The translations under genes and the position numbers were made by a program. The notes below the pieces were generated by a model that was not told the origin of the DNA, made no database searches, and saw only the letters and a list, made by a program, of their open reading frames with translations. Positions 1-7,819 of a stretch of 64,000 bases of DNA are shown piece after piece. The stretch covers positions 124,001 through 188,000 of the forward strand of contig NZ_JAFNJU010000001.1 in NCBI RefSeq assembly GCF_017368455.1, in the 5' to 3' direction. The stretch comes from Proteiniclasticum aestuarii. Lineage in GTDB: Bacteria > Bacillota > Clostridia > Clostridiales > Clostridiaceae. The stretch's first letter is position 1. Each line of letters begins with the position of its first letter.

Positions 1-281
1 TTCAGGGGAATCTGCTCAAAGGTTTCCTGGTCCATGAAGTAGTAGAGCTCACCATCATTGTACAGATACTGCATTTCCTTTCTTTCTATGACAGCTTCCA
101 TCAGTTTTGTGGTAGGGTTGAATGTGGTTTCTGTAGTGCCACCCATGATTACATTTCTAAGCTTTGTTCTTACAAATGCAGCACCCTTACCAGGTTTTAC
201 ATGCAGAAAATCAAGTACTACATATACATTGCCTTCGTGCTCAAATGTTGTTCCTTTTCTTAAATCACTTGCTGAAATCAT
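1..281 (-). CDS. efp: Elongation factor P, N-terminal part (cut by window edge)
   Basis: EF-P binds between the P and E sites of ribosomes stalled on polyproline and promotes peptide bond formation. The reverse strand from an ATG at 281 reads [13 protein letters not shown], followed by the KOW-like domain with the family motif [12 protein letters not shown], whose loop lysine is normally the tip that reaches the P-site tRNA. Only about 93 of the usual 185 residues are inside the window; the rest lies beyond base 1. The start is fixed by GGAGG seven bases upstream of the ATG. The gene lies downstream of aroK but has a promoter of its own. The family call is very secure. Confidence 0.95.
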   Translation of the reverse strand, partial: MISASDLRKGTTFEHEGNVYVVLDFLHVKPGKGAAFVRTKLRNVIMGGTTETTFNPTTKLMEAVIERKEMQYLYNDGELYYFMDQETFEQIPL

Positions 282-419
282 TTTTATACCTCCAAATTTC
301 CCCAATAAATAGTATACGCCGGATATGCTCCAGCGGTTTTAAAACAGAAGGTTGGGGGTTTCATAAAAGGATTTCCTTCTGCCATCATAAATTAAAGTTT
401 CCCGTAATTAACCAATGAT

Positions 420-448
420 ATTTTACCAGATTGACCAGAGTTTGGCAA
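420..448 (-). promoter_or_regulatory. Predicted sigma-A promoter of efp
   Basis: On the reverse strand TTGCCA (448-443) is followed after exactly 17 bases by TAAAAT (425-420). The distance to the efp ATG is about 140 bases, so a leader is expected. The remaining 282-419 stretch holds no gene that I can see. Confidence 0.55.
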
Positions 449-469
449 TAAATATTGATTGGCATCGCA

Positions 470-1000
470 TCATCGTGTTCCATGAGCTCCATGAGTTTCA
501 TCTCCAAGATAATCCTTTATAGCACGGATCACATTACGGAGATTTGCGCCTGCCTCTTCTTCACCGATTACTGTGATATCCGCTTTTTCGTATACTTCAG
601 ATCTTTCCTCTAGAAGCTGAGTGAGTGAAGGTAAACTATTCGACAGTGGTCTTACACGATCCTTCTCCAATCGTTCCCAGAGAACTTCAGCAGGATACTT
701 GATATACAGTGTGATAGCTCTCTCCTTCATGATTGTCATGTTGTCGTGATGAACAGGGAATCCTCCCCCGGTGGATATGAAGAGGTTCTCCTTCTCCAGA
801 AGACACAAAAGAAGCGCATGTTCGATTGCCCGCAGCTTCTCTTCTCCATGAATCATGATGATCTCCTCCGGAGTCAAACCTTCATTTTCACTGATTTTCA
901 TATCCGTATCCAGAAAATCCATGTGAAGCGCTTCAGCCACACTTCTTCCTAGGGTGCTTTTCCCACTCCCGGGCATGCCTATGATAAAAATATTCTTCAT
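470..1000 (-). CDS. aroK: Shikimate kinase
   Basis: Catalyses ATP-dependent phosphorylation of shikimate to shikimate 3-phosphate in the chorismate pathway, in the cytoplasm. The 176-residue protein has the P-loop GMPGSGKST at residues 8-16, the DTD motif near residue 32 that binds shikimate and magnesium, the STGGG glycine loop near 97, and the lid-region arginine in DRVRPL. Length is normal. It begins 3 bases after the last comG-like gene ends, so it is probably the last cistron of that operon. In many Clostridia an aroQ and a pepP gene follow before efp; neither is present here. Confidence 0.93.
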   Translation of the reverse strand: MKNIFIIGMPGSGKSTLGRSVAEALHMDFLDTDMKISENEGLTPEEIIMIHGEEKLRAIEHALLLCLLEKENLFISTGGGFPVHHDNMTIMKERAITLYIKYPAEVLWERLEKDRVRPLSNSLPSLTQLLEERSEVYEKADITVIGEEEAGANLRNVIRAIKDYLGDETHGAHGTR

Positions 1001-1003
1001 TCT

Positions 1004-1414
1004 CTACACCCCTTTATTGATCAGCCGGATCTGAACTTCATCCTCTGTTACCATCACCGACCTGTAGTAGTTTATCCTTCGATCCAGCACAGATATCATA
1101 TACAGGTCATCTCCATTATAACTGGAATCATAGGAAAGAGTGAAGTCTTTATAGAGGATCTTTCTCCCAGTCATCAGGTACGCCATCAGTCCTTCCGCGG
1201 ATCCATAGGTAGAGGAAAGATATGTTTCCATATCCTCCAGTTCCGTCACAAATGCATGCACTCTGACATCCATGGAATAGATCCCCTTTTCAATGTAGAC
1301 GTGACTTCTAAGCAGTCTGTAGTTCCTGACCAGTATCATGCTGCACAGCACAAGGACCATCATAGCATAGAGGATGCTTCCTTTTCTACTTCCCAATTTT
1401 AAAGCTCCTTTCAT
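1004..1414 (-). CDS. ComGG-like small pseudopilin
   Basis: A 136-residue protein with a short basic leader ending RKG, then a hydrophobic helix (about residues 13-30) and a polar C-terminal part. This is the layout of type IV pilin-like ComG proteins, although the Glu5 of the classical prepilin motif is absent (SILYA follows the glycine). The gene overlaps the upstream pseudopilin gene by 29 bases and is followed by aroK after 3 bases. By position it matches ComGG, the most divergent subunit in competence pseudopili. The family assignment rests on position and architecture, not on strong sequence motifs. Confidence 0.55.
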   Translation of the reverse strand: MKGALKLGSRKGSILYAMMVLVLCSMILVRNYRLLRSHVYIEKGIYSMDVRVHAFVTELEDMETYLSSTYGSAEGLMAYLMTGRKILYKDFTLSYDSSYNGDDLYMISVLDRRINYYRSVMVTEDEVQIRLINKGV

Positions 1415-1823
1415 AGGTCACATCTGAAAACACCAGTTCAATCATAAGAACTTCACCAAAGATTCTCATATTCACATCCTCCACATCATGGCAGAGCACC
1501 TGAATGGTGGTCCCGAACTGATACACAAGCCGCCGGTCCCGCTGCTTCAAGATAATCTCATTTCCTGTAATATAATCGCTTTTCCGGATCTGAAGTTCAT
1601 CCGCATTCAGGGCGAACGCTTCCGTATGCGTATAAAAATCCACTTTCATTACTTCAAATGCCCGGTAGGCATAATCCGTATGCTTGAGAAAAGTGATGTT
1701 TTCTTTATAATCGACTATAATTCCACTATAAAGCCTTGTAAATGCACCCATGAGAAAAACCGAGAGTACAATATAGAACATCATCTCCATCATGAACCTT
1801 CCACTCCTAGTGCCATATTTCAT
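1386..1823 (-). CDS. ComGF-like pseudopilin
   Basis: A 145-residue protein starting MKYGTRSGRFMMEMM. The leader ends in glycine and the fifth residue after it is Glu (RFMME), as in class III prepilin signals, followed by a hydrophobic helix. The remainder is beta-rich and polar, as in ComGF. I chose the ATG at 1823 because it overlaps the upstream stop by 17 bases, typical of this operon; a start at 1958 would overlap the upstream gene by about 150 bases. Expected role: minor subunit of the competence pseudopilus after processing by a prepilin peptidase. Confidence 0.6.
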   Translation of the reverse strand: MKYGTRSGRFMMEMMFYIVLSVFLMGAFTRLYSGIIVDYKENITFLKHTDYAYRAFEVMKVDFYTHTEAFALNADELQIRKSDYITGNEIILKQRDRRLVYQFGTTIQVLCHDVEDVNMRIFGEVLMIELVFSDVTYERSFKIGK

Positions 1824-2172
1824 AATGTCCTCTTTCTCTACCTTCGAAATACCCCATAATGAGAATATGATCCTCCCGGTCCGTGATTTCGATATAGCGC
1901 TTCTCATCATATGTATCCATAATGAAATATTCCGTGAAGCTTCCATAGCCTCTTTCACTGGTCAGCGTCAGCGAACCCGTCTCAAGAAGCAGATAATATG
2001 CTTCAACACGATAATCAAACTGAAGCATTTCTTCCAGCTCGCCACTTCTGTACCTCATATCCGCCGCTTCTTCCGTCAGCACAAGGAAACAGAGCATGAC
2101 AACCATCAATGCTCCTGTGAAAAACATATTCATGAATCCTTTCCTTTTCAGATTATTGCCGAGCAATCCCAT
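1807..2172 (-). CDS. ComGE-like minor pseudopilin
   Basis: A 121-residue protein with leader KRKG, then a hydrophobic segment (FMNMFFTGALMVVML). It lies in the pseudopilin row between the ComGD-like and ComGF-like genes. The start is uncertain: GGGAGG sits only one base before the ATG at 2172, while a TTG at 2166 would have better spacing. The predicted mature part carries no recognisable domain. Assigned by position, size and N-terminal architecture only. Confidence 0.5.
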   Translation of the reverse strand: MGLLGNNLKRKGFMNMFFTGALMVVMLCFLVLTEEAADMRYRSGELEEMLQFDYRVEAYYLLLETGSLTLTSERGYGSFTEYFIMDTYDEKRYIEITDREDHILIMGYFEGRERGHYEIWH

Positions 2173-2193
2173 CCCTCCCGATTTGTCAGTTCT

Positions 2194-2643
2194 TCATTTG
2201 CGAATATCCATTGTCAGTGTACCCACCTGAATGGTGATGAAAGATTCCAGTCTCCCTGCTCTGTAGAAATAGATCTTCCCTCGAGGAGCTTTCCCATTGA
2301 TCTCGTAATTAAAGCTCGTGCTGGCTCTGAATCTGGGATTGTAAACTGAGTCATAGAGAATCCTCACCTCTTCGTCGATATAGCTTCTTTTGGTCACTGC
2401 CAGTCTGTGGTTCATATGGATCAGCGTTTCATCATCCACCTTGATTTGATTGAAACTCATCTTCTCCGCAGCTCCCCTTAACTCCTCATTCAGAAGCCCC
2501 AGAAGAATCACCGGCGTTTCCTCTGAAGTGCTTTTGTATGATACCGGTGCGTGGGATGCGGACATCAGAAGCAGAACACCCATGAGAAATACAGCAACCA
2601 TCATTTCAAGAAGCAGAGTGCCTCTACAGACCCTCATACGCAT
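2194..2643 (-). CDS. ComGD-like prepilin
   Basis: A 149-residue protein whose N-terminus (CRGTLLLEMMVAVFLMG) is a class III prepilin signal: glycine before the cleavage point, Glu at position +5 and a long hydrophobic helix. Thr replaces the usual Phe at +1. This is the best-preserved pilin signal in the cluster, yet the downstream part fits a minor ComGD-type subunit and not the short ComGC major subunit. It overlaps the end of the comGB-like gene by 20 bases, which implies translational coupling. Confidence 0.6.
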   Translation of the reverse strand: MRMRVCRGTLLLEMMVAVFLMGVLLLMSASHAPVSYKSTSEETPVILLGLLNEELRGAAEKMSFNQIKVDDETLIHMNHRLAVTKRSYIDEEVRILYDSVYNPRFRASTSFNYEINGKAPRGKIYFYRAGRLESFITIQVGTLTMDIRK

Positions 2644-3628
2644 CCAGCATTGGAATCATGACGAGGTAAGCAACGAAAAATACCAGCATGCCCATTGCGG
2701 CAATGGCCAGAGGTTCCATCAAAGCCGTTTTTCTCTTCAGATAATCTCTGAAATAGAGTTTCTGAAGAGAAACAAACGATGCAAAAGCTTCCGTGTAATT
2801 CCCTGTCTCTTCAGCCATGATAAGATAACGCACCAGTCCGGGTGAAAACCTGCTTTTTCGGAAGGATTCTGCAAGACCTGTTCCGCTTTGTATTTCTTTC
2901 AGGAGCTCCTCATATGGATATCCCTCTTCCAGAAGCACCTGAAGACTTTCCACAAGATCCAATCCTCCTTTCGACAGTAATGATAGCTCTTCTATGAACA
3001 TCATTTCCTTGTAGCGGGCGGTTCTCGTCCCCAGAACGAGCTGGAAGATCTTATCTCTATGCTTCAGGATTCTTATCAGATAGAACCCCAGGAGAACTGA
3101 AGACAGGAGAACACCTTGAATGGGAACATATGCCGAAAGAGAGTGGATCATACGGAGCAGATCATTCTCCGCTCCAAGTTCCTGCAGCATCTCAGACAGG
3201 GGCGGAACGATAAAATAGATGGTGCAGACAAGAAACAGGTAGGCTGTGCCTAAAAGCATCATCGGATAGATCATGACGGTCCTGATTCTGCTGCTGAGCT
3301 CTCTCTGCTCTCTCAGGGAAACATGGATGGACTCGAATGCGCCTGCCAGGTTTCCTGTCTCTTCCGCAAGCCTGATGAGGCTGATTTCTCGACCGGAGAA
3401 CACATTCAGCGATTTCATCGCCTCAGACAAGCGCATCCCGGACAGAATGAGTTCTCTCAGTTTCATGTCCCAATAATGTTCCGATAAAAGAAGCGCTTCT
3501 GACAGACCGATGCCGTTCACAAGATAGCTCCCCTTTTCCTGAAAGAAGTGCTCACTGTCAAATTCCCTTCTTCTGCTTAGTATGGAACGGACTCTATCCG
3601 AAATCTTCAGAAATATCGAGTGTCGCAT
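2624..3628 (-). CDS. comGB: Type II secretion/competence pilus inner-membrane protein (GspF/ComGB)
   Basis: The polytopic platform protein of the competence pseudopilus. The 334-residue sequence has two T2SSF repeats, each with the conserved ETGN core (LAEETGNL near residue 108, MAEETGNY near 273), and hydrophobic helices near residues 150-170, 195-215 and 305-330. Length is normal for ComGB. The ATG at 3628 has GGAGG 11 bases upstream and overlaps the comGA-like gene by 35 bases. It sits second in the operon, as in Bacillus. Confidence 0.85.
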   Translation of the reverse strand: MRHSIFLKISDRVRSILSRRREFDSEHFFQEKGSYLVNGIGLSEALLLSEHYWDMKLRELILSGMRLSEAMKSLNVFSGREISLIRLAEETGNLAGAFESIHVSLREQRELSSRIRTVMIYPMMLLGTAYLFLVCTIYFIVPPLSEMLQELGAENDLLRMIHSLSAYVPIQGVLLSSVLLGFYLIRILKHRDKIFQLVLGTRTARYKEMMFIEELSLLSKGGLDLVESLQVLLEEGYPYEELLKEIQSGTGLAESFRKSRFSPGLVRYLIMAEETGNYTEAFASFVSLQKLYFRDYLKRKTALMEPLAIAAMGMLVFFVAYLVMIPMLDAYEGL

Positions 3629-4442
3629 CTACTACTTTTCCTCCTTCTGTATTACGCAGTCTTTGATTCATCACTAGAGACAATGTCAGATCCATATATT
3701 CCCTGCTGATACCGAAATCAGTCATTCTCTGACGCACACTGTCATAGCGCTTCGCATGGATCGTCGAAATGACTTTGTGTCCCGTAAGCGCTGCTCTTAT
3801 GAGTGCGCTGGCTGTTTCTTTGTTTCGGATTTCACCGATGCAGATGTAATCCGGATCCTGTCTCAGGGCCGCAAATATTGCTTTTTCATAGTCGAATCCC
3901 GAGACCCCATTGATCTGACTCTGGATGATTCCATCCACCTCTCTTTCCACCGGATCTTCTATCGATATGATTTTCTGATTCAGATCTCTCAGCTTCATCA
4001 TCAGCGCATACATGGTGGTGCTTTTCCCCATGCCCGTCTCGCCGGATATGAGGTGAATCCCCATCTGACTTCTGACATGAGAGATCAGCGATTCAGAAAT
4101 CTCCGGACGCAGGCCAAGCTTTTCCAGCGCAATGAGCTCTCTTGTGAAAAGACGAAGCACCAGAGATTCCCCCTTCAGAGATCGAAGTGTGCTGACTCTG
4201 ATGGAGAGACCGTTCACTTTCAGTATCCCGTCCTGAGGCATCCTTTTTTCGGATATATTCATCTGGGCCATGGCTTTGGCCTTCTGAAGGAGAATCTGAT
4301 AGTGGTGATTCTCCAGATCGCCGTAGCATTCCAGCTCCCCCTTCTTTCTCATGAGCATTCTTGCACATCTTTCCCCGGGGATGAAATGGATATCCGAGGC
4401 ATCCATTTCCATTCCCTCCGTTATAATCTCTTCCAAATTCAT
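3594..4442 (-). CDS. comGA: Competence pilus assembly ATPase (GspE/ComGA)
   Basis: The cytoplasmic secretion ATPase that powers pseudopilus assembly. The protein has 282 residues from the ATG at 4442. It shows the Walker A motif SGETGMGKST, the Asp box (SIEDPVE), the Walker B region (YICIGEIRNKETA) and the His box (STIHAK), in family order. It starts with the short N-terminal domain (MDASDIHF) seen in ComGA. Upstream in-frame ATGs to 4553 exist but run into the divergent promoter region and lack a ribosome binding site; GAGG precedes the ATG at 4442. It is the first gene of the comG-aroK operon and diverges from rqcH. Confidence 0.88.
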   Translation of the reverse strand: MNLEEIITEGMEMDASDIHFIPGERCARMLMRKKGELECYGDLENHHYQILLQKAKAMAQMNISEKRMPQDGILKVNGLSIRVSTLRSLKGESLVLRLFTRELIALEKLGLRPEISESLISHVRSQMGIHLISGETGMGKSTTMYALMMKLRDLNQKIISIEDPVEREVDGIIQSQINGVSGFDYEKAIFAALRQDPDYICIGEIRNKETASALIRAALTGHKVISTIHAKRYDSVRQRMTDFGISREYMDLTLSLVMNQRLRNTEGGKVVDATLDISEDFG

Positions 4443-4499
4443 TTCCTCTGCCCCTTTCCTACCAGTATTATGCCTGCTGCAGATTTGCTTATACATTAT

Positions 4500-4529
4500 T
4501 TGGTGAGATGGGCAAAAATAAGTTATAAT
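4500..4529 (+). promoter_or_regulatory. Predicted promoter of rqcH
   Basis: TATAAT at 4524-4529 with a weak TTGGTG at 4500-4505 (18-base spacer) lies in the divergent interval between comGA and rqcH. The expected transcript starts near 4536, giving a leader of roughly 70 bases. Confidence 0.45.
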
Positions 4530-4568
4530 TAATATTGATTGCAGATCAATCATGCAAGGAAGGACAAC

Positions 4569-4595
4569 AAGGAGGAAACACGGATGTGATCCGTG
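4569..4595 (+). promoter_or_regulatory. Start-stop mini-ORF and hairpin in the rqcH leader
   Basis: An ideal AAGGAGG (4569-4575) is placed 8 bases before ATG (4584-4586), which is followed at once by TGA (4587-4589). The same bases form a perfect 7-bp hairpin, CACGGAT/ATCCGTG, at 4579-4595. The hairpin also contains the in-frame GTG at 4593. The ATG that fits the RqcH family lies 19 bases downstream of the TGA and lacks a good ribosome binding site. The arrangement suggests translational control of rqcH by a start-stop element, which is inference. Confidence 0.5.
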
Positions 4596-4607
4596 AGAAA
4601 AAAGAAG

Positions 4608-6281
4608 ATGGCATTAGATGGAATATTTTTCACAAACATCACCAGCGAACTCAAAGAAGATCTCACAGGGGCTAAGGTCAACAAGATTTCTCAGCCGGAG
4701 AATGATACGATCATTTTAAGTATGAGAGGGGTCAGCGGGAACAGAAAACTCCTGCTTACTTCAAACAGCTCCTATGCCCGAATTCACTTCACAGATCTTC
4801 CAAAAGAAAATCCCATGCAAGCTCCTTTATTTCTCATGGTATTAAGGAAACATCTCGTAGGATCAAAATTAATCGAGATCAACCAGGTAGATGGTGACCG
4901 ACTCATAAACCTGCATTTTGTGGGCTACGACGAATTCGGTTACGACCAGGCATTTACCCTTTCCATCGAAATGATGGGAAAACATTCGAACATCATTCTA
5001 GTCAGAGATCAGGAAGGAACCATAGTGGACTGCATCAAGCATGTCTCCTCATTGAAAAACTCCTATCGTTCTCTGCTTCCGGGAAAATCCTATATCGCTC
5101 CACCTAAAAGCAACAAGCTGGATCCGCTTCACTTTTCCGATGAAGAATTTCATCAGGCCAGAGCGACACACGATTTCACCGAAGACTTCTACAGCACTGT
5201 ATTTGCAGGGGTGTCCAGAAGGACTTCCCATTTTATCCACAGCATTCATCAGGATGAAGAACCGCTTGCTTTCTCAAGAGAAATTCTGAAGAAACTCGCA
5301 GAAAGCGAAAAGTTCTATATTCTGACCAGTGAAAAAGGTTTTGAAGACGTGACCAGTTACCCCTTCAAGGAAACGTATCTGGAATTCGATTCTCCATCCC
5401 TGGCTCTGGAAACTTTTGTTCACGAAAAAGATGCGAAAGATAGAATCAAATCAAAGACCTCTGACCTGCAGAAGATCCTGAACAATAATCTGCAGCGTGT
5501 GAGAAAGAAGATTGAAGTCCTTGATAAGTCCATCGAAGATTCCATGGATAAGGAGAAGTTCAAATTGAGAGGAGAAATCCTCTCGGCAAACGTGTACGCT
5601 CTGAAAGACGGTATGGAGAAAGCGACACTTCTGAACTATTACACCGGTGAAGACATCGAAATCAGGCTCAATCCTTCTAAATCCATCAGCCAGAATATCG
5701 AAATGTATTACAACAAATACAACAAGAAAAAGCGTGCAGAGGTCATGGCCAAGGGGCAGAAAATCCTTGCTCTGGAAGAGGAAGACTATCTTACTTCCAT
5801 TCTGCTTTCTCTGGAAAATCTGGAGAACGAAAACGAAATTCAGGAGATCCGGAAAGAGCTCATGGTGGCAGGATATCTCAGATTCCGAAAGACGGGCACG
5901 AAAAAGGACATAGCTTCCAAGCCCCTGCACTTTACATCCACAGAGGGCATCGATATCTACGTAGGTAAAAACAATACCCAGAACGATTACCTCACCACAA
6001 AATTCGCAAGCAGACACGATACATGGCTCCATACCAAAGACATCCCAGGTTCCCATGTCATAATCAGAAGTGATCATTTTAATGATGAAACATTATTGGA
6101 GGCGGCAAATCTTGCTGCTTATTTCAGCAAAGCCTCCAAATCCACCAAGGTCCCTGTTGACTATACCCTGGTGAAACATGTCAAAAAACCCAATGGTGCA
6201 AAGCCTGGTATGGTGATCTATTCAACAAATAAAACCTTGTATGTGGATCCGGAGGCTCCTAGAATTCCTAGACAAGAATAG
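4608..6281 (+). CDS. rqcH: Ribosome quality control protein RqcH (NFACT family)
   Basis: RqcH binds stalled 50S subunits carrying peptidyl-tRNA and adds C-terminal alanine tails that mark the nascent chain for degradation. The 557-residue protein begins MALDGIFF. The NFACT-N domain contains the Asp97-Arg98 pair (GDR) needed for tRNA binding; counted from this ATG, the numbering agrees with that of the Bacillus subtilis protein, which supports this start over the GTG at 4593. A helical coiled-coil stretch occupies about residues 270-430, and the C-terminal NFACT-R domain carries the HDTWLHTKDIPGSHVII block near 465. It is followed after 17 bases by the PTS-like gene. Known alternative name: fibronectin-binding protein A. 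Confidence 0.93.
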   Translation: MALDGIFFTNITSELKEDLTGAKVNKISQPENDTIILSMRGVSGNRKLLLTSNSSYARIHFTDLPKENPMQAPLFLMVLRKHLVGSKLIEINQVDGDRLINLHFVGYDEFGYDQAFTLSIEMMGKHSNIILVRDQEGTIVDCIKHVSSLKNSYRSLLPGKSYIAPPKSNKLDPLHFSDEEFHQARATHDFTEDFYSTVFAGVSRRTSHFIHSIHQDEEPLAFSREILKKLAESEKFYILTSEKGFEDVTSYPFKETYLEFDSPSLALETFVHEKDAKDRIKSKTSDLQKILNNNLQRVRKKIEVLDKSIEDSMDKEKFKLRGEILSANVYALKDGMEKATLLNYYTGEDIEIRLNPSKSISQNIEMYYNKYNKKKRAEVMAKGQKILALEEEDYLTSILLSLENLENENEIQEIRKELMVAGYLRFRKTGTKKDIASKPLHFTSTEGIDIYVGKNNTQNDYLTTKFASRHDTWLHTKDIPGSHVIIRSDHFNDETLLEAANLAAYFSKASKSTKVPVDYTLVKHVKKPNGAKPGMVIYSTNKTLYVDPEAPRIPRQE

Positions 6282-6298
6282 GTAAGAGGAGTAAAGAC

Positions 6299-7345
6299 AT
6301 GACGAAGGAAAACACAAAGAAAAACAGAAACCCGGAACGAAAAAAAATAACAAACTATGCGGTCAAGGTGCTTAACGGTATGGCGCAGGGACTTTTTGCG
6401 TCTCTTCTCATCGGCCTGATCATCAAACAGCTGGGTACGCTGCTTGACATTGAGGTACTGATTCTTTTCGGCAGCATGGCGCAGTCTCTCATGGGACCTG
6501 CCATCGGTGCTGCAGTGGCCTACAGCGTTGGTGCACCCCCGCTGGGCATCTTCGCATCCGTTATCGTCGGGGCCATCGGCGCCGGTACATTCACCTCCGT
6601 GGATGGAGCCATGGTGGCACGAATCGGTGAACCTGTGGGTGCCCTCATCGCATCCCTGGTATCTGCGGAACTGACAAAGTTTCTGAGCGGGAAGACCAAA
6701 ATCGAGATTGTTCTGCTTCCCCTGGCTGCAATTGTGGCAGGTGGCCTTGTAGGCTACTACATCGCTCCCTTCATCGCAGCCTTCATGACATTTTTAGGCA
6801 GCCTCATCAATAGAGCAACGGAGCTTCAGCCGATTCCCATGGGCATCATTGTCTCCACCACCATGGGCATGGTGCTGACTCTGCCCATAAGCTCAGCTGC
6901 ACTGTCCGTATCCCTGGGGCTTTCCGGTATTGCTGCAGGCGCATCCACCGTGGGTTGTGCTACACAGATGGTCGGATTCGCAGTGGCTTCCTTCCGGGAA
7001 AACGGATTCAGCGGACTTGTTTCCCAGGGCATTGGAACCTCCATGCTTCAGATCTCCAATATCATAAAAAATCCGAAGATATGGATTCCACCCACTCTGG
7101 CATCTGCCATTCTTGGACCTGTCGCCAGTGCCGTATTCAAAATGGAAGGCTCCAAGCTCGGGGCCGGAATGGGTACATCCGGACTTGTAGGTCAATTCGA
7201 CGCTGTCAGCGTCATGGGCTCCTCCACGGAAACGATCCTGCTCATCATCCTCATGCACGTGATCCTGCCTGCAATTCTGACCCTCATCATTTCTGAAATC
7301 ATGAGGAAGAAAGGCTACATCAGGTTCGGAGACATGAAACTCTAA
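6299..7345 (+). CDS. PTS IIC-like membrane protein (PTS_EIIC_2 family)
   Basis: A 348-residue polytopic membrane protein with about eight to ten hydrophobic segments rich in Gly and Ala (for example GPAIGAAVAYSVGAPPLGIF). Composition and layout match the PTS_EIIC_2 family, which resembles PTS sugar permease IIC domains. No IIA or IIB domain or gene is nearby, so the substrate and even phosphotransfer coupling are unknown. The first 25 residues are basic and polar. It is 17 bases after rqcH with GAGGAG before the ATG, hence probably co-transcribed, and ends at a strong terminator. Confidence 0.75.
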   Translation: MTKENTKKNRNPERKKITNYAVKVLNGMAQGLFASLLIGLIIKQLGTLLDIEVLILFGSMAQSLMGPAIGAAVAYSVGAPPLGIFASVIVGAIGAGTFTSVDGAMVARIGEPVGALIASLVSAELTKFLSGKTKIEIVLLPLAAIVAGGLVGYYIAPFIAAFMTFLGSLINRATELQPIPMGIIVSTTMGMVLTLPISSAALSVSLGLSGIAAGASTVGCATQMVGFAVASFRENGFSGLVSQGIGTSMLQISNIIKNPKIWIPPTLASAILGPVASAVFKMEGSKLGAGMGTSGLVGQFDAVSVMGSSTETILLIILMHVILPAILTLIISEIMRKKGYIRFGDMKL

Positions 7346-7355
7346 ATAATACGAA

Positions 7356-7391
7356 AGGCCTGATGCACTTCTGGTATAGTGCATCAGGCCT
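7356..7391 (+). terminator. Rho-independent terminator after the PTS IIC-like gene
   Basis: A perfect 14-bp stem (AGGCCTGATGCACT and its complement) with an 8-base loop, followed by a T-rich tract. Confidence 0.85.
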
Positions 7392-7434
7392 ATTTTCATT
7401 TCGGTCATACATTCCATCTGTTAATGCATTGCTG

Positions 7435-7806
7435 TTATCTCTGTCGAAGCTGTCCATCCCTGTCAAATGTCTTTCTCAGCGCTTTTTCCGTTAGAGGAAT
7501 CACCATCAGAAGAGAAGCCATCTGCAGATAGAAGAGAATCAGCATGTAGGATTCAAATTTCTTGCTACTTTTCAGAAACCATATCACTAGAAGAGAAGCG
7601 GCCAATACAGCGACTCCCGTTCGGATCCATACTGCACCTGCATACTGGTGTGCAAAATACCAGGTTTCGTCATTGATACTCGACATTCGCGTCCTGTAGC
7701 CGAAAAGGCCATTGATTTCTTTAGGAGGTTTCTTCAGAAAAAGCAATCCGAAGAGAATCATTGTTGCTGTAAGCATCAGTGTCATGGATAGTGAAAATAG
7801 AACCAT
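7435..7806 (-). CDS. SdpI-like membrane protein
   Basis: A 123-residue membrane protein with three hydrophobic segments and the SdpI/YhfL family block GLFGYRTRMSSINDETW followed by FAH near residue 45. In Bacillus, SdpI gives immunity to the SDP toxin and acts as a signalling sink; most relatives have no known role. No sdpC or toxin-like gene is nearby, so an immunity role is not supported here. It lies 13 bases after the M42 peptidase gene and is probably in the same transcript. Confidence 0.75.
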   Translation of the reverse strand: MVLFSLSMTLMLTATMILFGLLFLKKPPKEINGLFGYRTRMSSINDETWYFAHQYAGAVWIRTGVAVLAASLLVIWFLKSSKKFESYMLILFYLQMASLLMVIPLTEKALRKTFDRDGQLRQR

Positions 7807-7819
7807 CTGCTCTTCCCCC

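Noticed and set aside
6299..7345. Calling the protein a complete PTS sugar transporter
   Set aside because: No IIA, IIB or phosphorylation motifs are present in the protein or its neighbours; only the membrane-domain family resemblance is supported.
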